Source: Acidimicrobiia bacterium (GTDB lineage Bacteria; Actinomycetota; Acidimicrobiia; Acidimicrobiales; Acidimicrobilacustridaceae). From it: a DNA stretch of 5,431 bases. The translations under genes and the position numbers were made by a program. Numbering within the stretch: the stretch's first letter is position 1; each line of letters starts with the position of its first letter. Under the pieces are notes generated by a model. It made no database searches. It was not told the origin of the DNA and was given only the letters and a program-made list of their open reading frames with translations. Location of the stretch: positions 1 to 5,431 of the forward strand of contig JAEMTX010000085.1 in NCBI GenBank assembly GCA_016462055.1. The letters are read 5' to 3'. This document shows positions 1-5,431 of the stretch, in pieces.

Positions 1-1224
1 GCGCTGCTCGCGTTGGCCGATCGCCTGGAAGACAACATCGACGAACTCAAAGCCATCGAGAGCGAGAACGTCGGCAAGCCGGTCTCGATCATTGATTTCG
101 AATTCGATCTCACGATCGACAATCTTCGGTTCTTTGCCGGAGCGGCGCGAACGATGGACACGCAAGCCGCCGGTGAGTACTTGGACGACCACACATCGAT
201 GTTGCGGCGAGACCCACTCGGTGTCGTTGCCGGGATTGCTCCGTGGAACTATCCGCTCAACATGGCGATCTGGAAAATGGGTCCCGCGCTCGCAGTGGGC
301 AACACATTTATTTTGAAGCCGTCGGAGTTGACCCCGTTCACGGCGTTTCGTCTTGCCGAACTCACTGAAGGAATTCTTCCAGCAGGCGTGTTCAACGTTG
401 TCGCTGGTCAAGGTGAAACAGCGGGCGACGCGATTGTTCGCCACCCAGGTATTGCGATGTTGTCGCTCACCGGCGATGTGAACACGGGCAAGATGATCGC
501 TCGTAATGCGGCCGACACGTTGAAGCGAGTGCATCTCGAACTCGGGGGCAAGGCCCCGGTCGTTGTGTTCGATGACGCGGACATTGAAGCGCTCGTCGCG
601 ACGCTCACCGAAACTGGCTATTACAACTCGGGTCAAGATTGCACCGCACCATGTCGAGTCATCGCTGGTCCAGGCGTGTTCGATGACCTTGTTTCCGGTC
701 TTGAAGCTTCGGTTGGTGCTCTCGTCACTGGTGATCCGACCGATGCCGCTACGAACGTCGGTCCTGTGATTTCTGCAGCACAACGAGATCGTGTTGAAGC
801 AATGGTGAGTCGAGCTGCGTCTGGTGGCGCTCGCGTGGTTGTCGGTGGTGAAGCTCTTGATCGTCCGGGCTTTTTCTATGCACCAACAGTCGTTGCCAAT
901 CCGGCACAGGATTCGGAACTTGTGCAGCGCGAAGTGTTCGGCCCGGTTATCAGCGTGCAGAAGTTCTCCGATGAAGCGCAGGCGCTGGCTTGGGCCAACG
1001 ATGTCGATTACGGCCTTGCCGCATCGGTGTGGACACGAGATGTTGGGCGGGCAATGCGTATGTCGCGTTCGATGATGTTTGGAACGGTGTGGGTCAACGA
1101 CCACATCCCGATTGTTTCGGAGTTCCCTCACGGGGGATTTAAGAGCAGTGGCTATGGCAAAGACATGTCGAAGTACGCCCTTGAGCACTACACCGAGCTC
1201 AAACACGTCATGATTAAGCACTGA
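1..1224 (+). CDS. Aldehyde dehydrogenase, gamma-aminobutyraldehyde dehydrogenase-like (5'-truncated by window edge)
   Basis: NAD(P)+-dependent oxidation of an aldehyde to its acid; the closest family I recognise is PatD/YdcW, which converts 4-aminobutanal to GABA in putrescine breakdown, in the cytoplasm. The frame is open from base 1, and the first visible residues (ALLALADRLE) match the helix near residue 66 of the ~474-residue E. coli enzyme, so about 65 residues lie upstream. The TTG at 13 is therefore not the start. Visible motifs: PWNYP (Asn at 247-249), LKPSE, SLTGDVNTG of the NAD site, LELGGK with general-base Glu at 538-540, GQDCTAPCR with nucleophile Cys at 640-642, EVFGP, and the C-terminal GYGKDMS...HVMIKH. 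GQDCTxxCR and the HVM(I/V)KH tail are typical of YdcW. A betaine-aldehyde or trimethylaminobutyraldehyde substrate is possible. Family certain, substrate inferred. Confidence 0.93.
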   Translation, partial: ALLALADRLEDNIDELKAIESENVGKPVSIIDFEFDLTIDNLRFFAGAARTMDTQAAGEYLDDHTSMLRRDPLGVVAGIAPWNYPLNMAIWKMGPALAVGNTFILKPSELTPFTAFRLAELTEGILPAGVFNVVAGQGETAGDAIVRHPGIAMLSLTGDVNTGKMIARNAADTLKRVHLELGGKAPVVVFDDADIEALVATLTETGYYNSGQDCTAPCRVIAGPGVFDDLVSGLEASVGALVTGDPTDAATNVGPVISAAQRDRVEAMVSRAASGGARVVVGGEALDRPGFFYAPTVVANPAQDSELVQREVFGPVISVQKFSDEAQALAWANDVDYGLAASVWTRDVGRAMRMSRSMMFGTVWVNDHIPIVSEFPHGGFKSSGYGKDMSKYALEHYTELKHVMIKH

Positions 1225-1235
1225 GAGATTCGATC

Positions 1236-1241
1236 GAGGAG
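1236..1241 (+). promoter_or_regulatory. Shine-Dalgarno sequence of the crotonase gene
   Basis: GAGGAG lies 5 bases before the GTG at 1247, in the 22-base gap after the aldehyde dehydrogenase stop. It fixes the GTG as the crotonase start. The tight spacing without room for a usual promoter suggests co-transcription with the upstream gene. Confidence 0.75.
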
Positions 1242-1246
1242 AGCCC

Positions 1247-1999
1247 GTGTCCGAAACCGTAAAGACCGAAGTACGTGGTCACGTTCTTGTTGTGCGGCTT
1301 GAGCGCGAAGAAAAGCGTAACGCGATCGACGTCGATATGGCCGAAGGGATCGACGCAGCACTCAATCGCCTTGAGGACGAAGACGATCTTTGGGCGGGAG
1401 TAATCACGGGTACGAACTCGGTGTTCTGTGCCGGAACCGACATGCGTGCTGGAGTTCATTCCACCGATCGCGGTGGCCAATACGGAGTTATTCGTCGCTA
1501 TCGCACGAAACCGCTCATCGCTGCTGTCGAAGGCGCGGCTCTTGGCGGCGGATTCGAAGTGGTGTTGTCGTGTGATCTCGTTGTGGCATCGAAAACGGCA
1601 AAGTTCGGTTTGCCGGAAGTGAAGCGCAGCCTGGTTCCAATCTGTGGCGGATTGTTTCGTGCGCCAAAGGCATTGCCGCGCAACGTCGCTCGTGAACTTC
1701 TGCTCACCGGCGATTCCATCGATGCGAAGCGGGCCTACAAGTTAGGATTGGCCAGCATCCTTTCCAGCGCGGGCGAAGCGGTCGACGATGCAGTGGCGCT
1801 TGCTGAGCGGATCTGCAGCAATGGCCCCGTCGCCGTCCGCGAGACCATGCGATTCTTGGCCTCGCTCGATGCGCCCGACGAGGCCCATGGATGGGACGAG
1901 ACCTTGGAATCGGAAGATGTCATTCGCAATGCCGAAGACACCCGAGAAGGCGTGAAGGCATTCTTCGAGAAGCGCCAGCCCAATTGGTCGGGGCGCTGA
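1247..1999 (+). CDS. Enoyl-CoA hydratase/isomerase family protein (crotonase)
   Basis: A cytoplasmic crotonase-fold enzyme of 250 residues, the usual single-domain length. It most likely adds water to a 2-enoyl-CoA, or does a related dehydration or isomerisation. The oxyanion-hole segments are FCAGTD (residues 60-65) and GAALGGGFE (96-104). Both glutamates that rat enoyl-CoA hydratase uses (E144 and E164) are matched, by E104 in GGGFE and E124 in GLPEV, with the same 20-residue spacing, so true hydratase chemistry is plausible. The C-terminus (AFFEKRQPNW) is the normal family ending. The GTG start is supported by GAGGAG 5 bases upstream. It sits 22 bases after the aldehyde dehydrogenase and before an acyl-CoA dehydrogenase, the classic beta-oxidation pairing. 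It resembles mycobacterial EchA proteins and also CaiD-type carnitinyl-CoA dehydratases. Acyl substrate not determinable from sequence. Confidence 0.93.
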   Translation: MSETVKTEVRGHVLVVRLEREEKRNAIDVDMAEGIDAALNRLEDEDDLWAGVITGTNSVFCAGTDMRAGVHSTDRGGQYGVIRRYRTKPLIAAVEGAALGGGFEVVLSCDLVVASKTAKFGLPEVKRSLVPICGGLFRAPKALPRNVARELLLTGDSIDAKRAYKLGLASILSSAGEAVDDAVALAERICSNGPVAVRETMRFLASLDAPDEAHGWDETLESEDVIRNAEDTREGVKAFFEKRQPNWSGR

Positions 2000-2041
2000 T
2001 CCGAGCAATTGCCGCGGGATTGGATCAGCCGCTCTCGGCTG
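1995..2041 (+). promoter_or_regulatory. Two overlapping, mutually exclusive potential hairpins after the crotonase stop
   Basis: Stem A pairs GCTGATCC (1995-2002, spanning the crotonase stop codon) with GGATCAGC (2022-2029), extendable by a G-U and an A-U pair. Stem B pairs CAGCCG (2026-2031) with CGGCTG (2036-2041) around a CTCT loop. The right arm of A and the left arm of B share 2026-2029, so both cannot form at once. No T-tract follows, so this is not a standard intrinsic terminator. It may stabilise the mRNA, tune downstream expression, or be chance. Confidence 0.35.
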
Positions 2042-2066
2042 GCCAAGATGAGGGATATCGCTGTTC

Positions 2067-2073
2067 GAGGGGG
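2067..2073 (+). promoter_or_regulatory. Shine-Dalgarno sequence of the acyl-CoA dehydrogenase gene
   Basis: GAGGGGG ends 4 bases before the ATG at 2078 and gives a good purine-rich site for that start. The in-frame TTG at 2009 has no comparable site and would add 23 residues that do not look like the family N-terminus, so the ATG is chosen. Confidence 0.7.
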
Positions 2074-2077
2074 AAGT

Positions 2078-3295
2078 ATGGATTTCGACGAAACACCAGA
2101 AGAAGCGGCATGGCGTGCAGAGTGCCGAGCGTTTCTTGACCAGCACTCAACCGTGAAGGCCGCAGGTGCGCCTCGCAACACGATGAGCACGTTGAGCGAC
2201 GATGAGCATGCACACGTGCAGAGGTGTCGTGATTGGCAGCGCACGAAGGCAGAGAACGGCTGGGCCGGTCTTACCTGGCCGGAGGAGTTTGGCGGCCGTG
2301 GACTCACCGGTTTACAGCAGGGCATCTTCCTCGAAGAGGAGCACAAGTACGACCTTGCCGTTGGCATGTTCGCTCAGGCCATTGGCATGGTTGGTCCGTC
2401 GATCGTCGTCCACGGCACTGAAGAACAGAAGAAGCAGTTCCTTCCGTCGATTCTTCGCGGCGAACAGGTGTGGTGTCAGTTGTTCAGCGAACCGAATGCT
2501 GGTTCCGATCTTGCTGCGTTGCGCACGAAGGCCGAACTTGATGGCGATGAATGGGTCGTTACCGGTCAGAAGGTGTGGACGTCTTCAGCCCATGTTGCTG
2601 ACTGGGGCATGTTGCTTGCTCGCACCGATTGGGACGCGCCGAAGCATCGTGGCATTACCTACTTCCTTGTCGACATGCGTTCACCGGGCATCGACGTTCG
2701 TCCACTTGTGCAAGCAACCGGCGGCGCAGAGTTCAACGAGGTGTTCCTCGAAGAAGTTCGCATCCCGAAAGAAAATGTTCTCGGTGAAGTGAATGGCGGC
2801 TGGGCCGTGGCAATGACCACACTCACCAGCGAGCGCGCCGATATCGGTGCTGGCCATGGCGACGGGTTTGCTGGCGTGCTTCGTCTTGCTCAGCAGTACG
2901 GCCGCGTGAATGATCCGGTTGTTCGTCAAGAACTCATGAAGCTCTACACGAGTTACCAAATTTCGAAGTACATCGGCTATCGCACGCGCACCGCGGCCTC
3001 AAAGGGAATCGCTCCTGGGCCCGAGGTATCAACTATGAAGATTGCGATTTCTGATCGTCTTGCGTTCCAGGGCGATTTGGTTGAATCGCTCATGGGTGCC
3101 GATGGAATGTTGTGGGGCGCCGACGCCATCGACGATGGCTACTGGCAGACCATGGTGTTCATGGGCCAGTGGATGGCTCGCATTGGTGGCGGCACCGAAG
3201 ATGTTCAGCGAAACATCGTGGGCGAGCGTGTTCTCGGTCTGCCTCGCGAACCAAGCAACGATCGCACCACGCCATTCCGCGAATTGCCGCACTGA
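2078..3295 (+). CDS. Acyl-CoA dehydrogenase (FadE-like)
   Basis: FAD-dependent alpha,beta-dehydrogenation of an acyl-CoA to the 2-enoyl-CoA, passing electrons to ETF. The 405 residues show the full three-part fold: N-terminal helices (about 1-125, with GLTWPEEFGGRGL at 64-76), a beta domain (about 130-235) with the flavin/substrate motif QLFSEPNAGSDL (134-145) and WTSSAH (167-172), and a C-terminal helical domain ending IGGGTEDVQRN...LGLPRE. The Glu that medium-chain enzymes carry in YEGT is replaced by Gly (G371 in GGGT). E252 in TSERAD lines up with the helix-G base of isovaleryl-CoA dehydrogenase and is the likely catalytic base. The ATG is chosen over an in-frame TTG at 2009 because of its Shine-Dalgarno sequence and the typical MDFDETPEE start. 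It lies 78 bases after the crotonase, which would use its product. Chain length and branching of the substrate are unknown; CaiA-like and steroid side-chain FadE enzymes are alternatives. Confidence 0.94.
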   Translation: MDFDETPEEAAWRAECRAFLDQHSTVKAAGAPRNTMSTLSDDEHAHVQRCRDWQRTKAENGWAGLTWPEEFGGRGLTGLQQGIFLEEEHKYDLAVGMFAQAIGMVGPSIVVHGTEEQKKQFLPSILRGEQVWCQLFSEPNAGSDLAALRTKAELDGDEWVVTGQKVWTSSAHVADWGMLLARTDWDAPKHRGITYFLVDMRSPGIDVRPLVQATGGAEFNEVFLEEVRIPKENVLGEVNGGWAVAMTTLTSERADIGAGHGDGFAGVLRLAQQYGRVNDPVVRQELMKLYTSYQISKYIGYRTRTAASKGIAPGPEVSTMKIAISDRLAFQGDLVESLMGADGMLWGADAIDDGYWQTMVFMGQWMARIGGGTEDVQRNIVGERVLGLPREPSNDRTTPFRELPH

Positions 3296-3333
3296 CCTTC
3301 ACGGTTTTGTACGACTCCCTGTAGACATTCGGG

Positions 3334-4548
3334 ATGTTCAATCCCTTCGTGCCGGGCTTCGCCGAGTACCCCTATGGGGAATATCGGACCCAGCGCGAAA
3401 CCGAGCCGATCCAGCAAACGCCGTTTGGTCCGTGGATCGTGTTCAACCATGCCGAATCAGTACAACTTCTTCGTGACGTCACGCTGAGCGTGGACGTGCG
3501 CAAGGCCATTGAGATTCTGGGCGAAGATCCGCGCGACCGAGCAAAGATGCGTTCCGAGTTGTTTCCCGACAAGGCACCGCGGGAAGACACGTCGATTCTC
3601 AATATTGATCCGCCTGATCACACGCGCTTGCGAAAACTGGTGAGCAGTGTTTTCACGCCCCGACGCGTGGCCGACCTGGCCCCGATGATTGAACGCATTG
3701 TCGACGAACATCTCGACGCAGTGGCCGGTGGCGAACAGATAGACCTCATTGCTGACCTCGCCTTCCCGCTTCCGTTTGCGGTGATTTCGGAAATGCTGGG
3801 AATGCCCGATGGTGACAGCGCGCAGTTGCGTGAGTGGTCGCATGCTCTGGTGAAGATCCTTGACTTCACGATTGGCCCCGAAGAACTGATGGCTGCAGTG
3901 ACTGCGGGCGAACACCTTCGTCAACACATTGCGGGCGTGATTGAGTGGAAGCGATCGAATCTTGGCGACGACTTGTTGAGCGCGCTGATTCTTGCCGAAG
4001 ACAATGGCGATGTTCTTTCCGATACTGAACTTCTTGATCAGGTGAATGTGCTTTTTATTGCTGGTCATGAGACCACGGTGAATCTCATTGGCAATGGCAC
4101 TTGGGCATTGCTGCAGAACCGCGATCAGTTTGACTTGTTACGAGACGACCCGTCAGTAGAAGCAACAGCCATCGACGAACTCCTTCGCTACGACTCACCG
4201 GTGCAGATTTCGCGCCGTATCACCCTTGAACCAATCGAACTGGCTGGCCACCAAATTCCTGCCGGTGTGTTCGTGCTCACAAGTCTTGGCTCGGCGAATC
4301 ATGATCCGGTGGCGTTTGGACCCACCGCCGATCAGCTCGATCTTCGCCGTGCCGATGCGGCTCGTCATCTCGCTTTCGGTAGCGGCACGCACCATTGTCT
4401 CGGTGCGTCATTGGCTCGCCTCGAGGGCAACATCGCCATCACTCGCCTGATCCGTCGCTTCCCTGAACTGAAGGCCGTGGGCGTACCAACGTGGAATGGT
4501 CGTCTGGTGCTTCGGGGCATGGATTCTCTGCAACTTTCGCTTCGCTGA
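3334..4548 (+). CDS. Cytochrome P450 (soluble, bacterial class I type)
   Basis: Heme-thiolate monooxygenase of 404 residues, the usual length of soluble bacterial CYPs, with no N-terminal membrane anchor. The start MFNPFVPGFAEYPY is the normal family N-terminus, and an in-frame TAG at 3322 excludes any longer start. Visible motifs: DPPDHTRLR (92-100, C-helix heme-propionate contacts), I-helix AGHETT (243-248; E246/T247 match the acid-alcohol pair of P450cam), ExxR as ELLR (282-285), ISRR (292-295), and the heme loop FGSGTHHCLG (348-357) with C355 as the heme ligand. All are intact, so the enzyme should be active if given electrons. No ferredoxin or ferredoxin reductase gene is in view. There is no clear Shine-Dalgarno sequence in the 38-base gap after the acyl-CoA dehydrogenase. 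Substrate and CYP family number cannot be assigned. Hydroxylation of an alkyl chain or N-dealkylation would both suit the neighbours. Confidence 0.96.
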   Translation: MFNPFVPGFAEYPYGEYRTQRETEPIQQTPFGPWIVFNHAESVQLLRDVTLSVDVRKAIEILGEDPRDRAKMRSELFPDKAPREDTSILNIDPPDHTRLRKLVSSVFTPRRVADLAPMIERIVDEHLDAVAGGEQIDLIADLAFPLPFAVISEMLGMPDGDSAQLREWSHALVKILDFTIGPEELMAAVTAGEHLRQHIAGVIEWKRSNLGDDLLSALILAEDNGDVLSDTELLDQVNVLFIAGHETTVNLIGNGTWALLQNRDQFDLLRDDPSVEATAIDELLRYDSPVQISRRITLEPIELAGHQIPAGVFVLTSLGSANHDPVAFGPTADQLDLRRADAARHLAFGSGTHHCLGASLARLEGNIAITRLIRRFPELKAVGVPTWNGRLVLRGMDSLQLSLR

Positions 4549-4571
4549 AGTCGATCGTTGAGTGGCAAGAT

Positions 4572-4590
4572 CTCACGGTGAGTACTCACG
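4572..4590 (+). repeat. 12-base palindrome on the aminotransferase start codon, flanked by a CTCACG direct repeat
   Basis: GTGAGTACTCAC (4578-4589) is a perfect palindrome covering the GTG start and codons 2-4. CTCACG occurs at 4572-4577 and again at 4585-4590, so the start segment GTGAG can pair with either side. TGAG at 4559-4562 can also pair with CTCA at 4572-4575. This could be an operator-like site or a translational hairpin; chance is also possible in a sequence of this length. Confidence 0.3.
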
Positions 4591-5431
4591 AAGAACTTCT
4601 CGCCCGCCATCGCCGAGTGCTGCCTGATTGGCTGGCGTTGTATTACGAAAAACCAATTTCGCTGGTGAGTGGTGAAGGTCGACATGTCGTCGATGCCGAA
4701 GGCAAGCGCTACCTCGATTTCTTTGGTGGCATCCTCACGACGATGACGGCGTATTCGCTTCCTGAAGTTGTCGAAGCGATACAAGAACAAGCCGGCAAGA
4801 TGATTCACACTTCGACGCTGTATCTCGTCGAGCCCATGATCGAACTCGCCGAAAAAGTGGGAGAGATGTCGGGAATCCCCGACGCCAAGGTGTTCTTCGC
4901 AACGTCGGGCTCGGAAGCGAATGAAGCAGCGTTGCTGTTGGCATCGACGGTTCGTCGTTCGAACCAGGTGCTTGCGCTGCGTAACAGTTATCACGGGCGT
5001 TCGTTCGCCACGATGGGCGTTACCGGTAATCGTGGTTGGTCGTCTTCAAGCCTTTCGCCGTTTGCTGTTTCATACGTGCACAACGGAGACAAGTTCCGCT
5101 CGCCATTTCGTGATCGTGATGAAAAGGGTTTTGTCGACGCGATCGTTGAAGATCTTCGTCATGTCATCGCCACCACAACTGCAGGCGATGTTGCGTGCAT
5201 GATTGCCGAGCCCATTCAGGGTGTTGGTGGCTTCACAGTTCCGCCTGACGGTTTGCTGGGCGCGCTGCAAGAGGTGTGTCGTGAATTCGGAATCCTCTGG
5301 ATCACCGATGAAGTGCAAACCGGTTGGGGTCGCACCGGTCAAAACTTCTGGGGCTATCAAGCGCATGGTCTTGAACCCGACATGCTCACCTTTGCTAAGG
5401 GCCTCGGAAATGGTTTGGCGATGGCGGGCGT
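4578..5431 (+). CDS. Class III PLP-dependent aminotransferase (AGXT2 / omega-amino acid type), 3'-truncated by window edge
   Basis: Moves an amino group, probably from an omega-amine, beta-alanine or GABA-like compound, to a keto acid such as pyruvate, glyoxylate or 2-oxoglutarate. Translation from the GTG at 4578 gives 284 residues with no stop before the edge; full family members have roughly 420-450. Motifs: YLDFFGGI (45-52), TSGSEANE for PLP phosphate (109-116), SYHGR (137-141), AEPIQG (210-215), WITDEVQTGWGRTG (241-254; D244 contacts the pyridine nitrogen) and TFAKGLGNG (271-279) with K274 as the Schiff-base lysine. The catalytic core is thus visible and intact; the C-terminal domain is missing. 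The start is 29 bases after the P450 stop, lacks a strong Shine-Dalgarno sequence, and sits in a palindrome. Next to a gamma-aminobutyraldehyde dehydrogenase it could supply the aldehyde (putrescine-type) or consume the GABA. Similar actinobacterial genes also sit beside pyrimidine-degradation genes, so a beta-alanine role is an alternative. Confidence 0.92.
   Translation, partial: MSTHEELLARHRRVLPDWLALYYEKPISLVSGEGRHVVDAEGKRYLDFFGGILTTMTAYSLPEVVEAIQEQAGKMIHTSTLYLVEPMIELAEKVGEMSGIPDAKVFFATSGSEANEAALLLASTVRRSNQVLALRNSYHGRSFATMGVTGNRGWSSSSLSPFAVSYVHNGDKFRSPFRDRDEKGFVDAIVEDLRHVIATTTAGDVACMIAEPIQGVGGFTVPPDGLLGALQEVCREFGILWITDEVQTGWGRTGQNFWGYQAHGLEPDMLTFAKGLGNGLAMAG

Noticed and set aside
2009..2077. 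TTG at 2009 as the acyl-CoA dehydrogenase start, adding 23 residues
   Set aside because: It has no ribosome site and the added residues do not resemble the family, while ATG 2078 has GAGGGGG just upstream and a typical N-terminus.
1735..2367. Minus-strand open frame of 210 codons across the crotonase/acyl-CoA dehydrogenase junction
   Set aside because: It is antisense to two well-supported genes and its translation shows no recognisable motif; a codon-bias shadow.
2202..2792. Plus-strand open frame of 196 codons in another frame of the acyl-CoA dehydrogenase
   Set aside because: Low-complexity Arg/Ser-rich translation without motifs, overlapping a clear enzyme gene.
3296..3333. Possible terminator or promoter in the gap before the P450
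   Set aside because: No stem followed by a T-run and no convincing -10/-35 pair is seen in these 38 bases.
3457..4068. Minus-strand open frame of 203 codons inside the P450
   Set aside because: It lies fully antisense to a P450 with all motifs intact, and shows no domain of its own.
4365..4994. Minus-strand open frame of 209 codons over the P450 end and aminotransferase start
   Set aside because: The + strand here encodes conserved P450 and aminotransferase motifs; the antisense product is Arg/His-rich and unrecognisable.
1..5431. Mobile element, CRISPR array, tRNA/rRNA gene, or defence/toxin system
   Set aside because: No terminal repeats, transposase motifs, spaced repeats or RNA-like segments are visible; nearly all bases are in five metabolic genes.

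Overview
The window is one strand-consistent block of five metabolic genes, all on the + strand, with gaps of only 22, 78, 38 and 29 bases. It looks like part of a catabolic operon in a bacterial chromosome. Base composition is moderately G+C-rich by eye, with many C, G and T third positions. GTG starts occur, and the proteins have an actinobacterial flavour: a FadE-like acyl-CoA dehydrogenase ending in an IGGGT..VQRN..GERVLGLPRE motif, an EchA-type crotonase, a soluble class I P450, and an aminotransferase of a type common in Actinomycetota. I infer an actinobacterium of intermediate G+C, possibly of the Acidimicrobiia. That placement is a guess, because no phylogenetic marker is present.

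Layout: 1-1224, 3' part of an aldehyde dehydrogenase very like gamma-aminobutyraldehyde dehydrogenase (PatD/YdcW type), its first ~65 residues lying outside the window. 1247-1999, enoyl-CoA hydratase/isomerase (crotonase) with both catalytic glutamates. 2078-3295, acyl-CoA dehydrogenase. 3334-4548, complete cytochrome P450. 4578-5431, class III PLP-dependent aminotransferase, cut by the right edge just after its PLP lysine. I see no RNA gene, mobile element, CRISPR array or convincing terminator.

Together the genes suggest breakdown of an amine-containing or aliphatic compound. The P450 could activate the substrate by oxygenation. The aminotransferase and aldehyde dehydrogenase would take amine to aldehyde to acid. 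The acyl-CoA dehydrogenase and crotonase would desaturate and hydrate a CoA thioester. No CoA ligase, transferase, thiolase, transporter, regulator or P450 redox partner is in view, so the actual substrate is unknown. Possible regulatory structures are two mutually exclusive hairpins between the crotonase and the acyl-CoA dehydrogenase, and a 12-base palindrome on the aminotransferase start.
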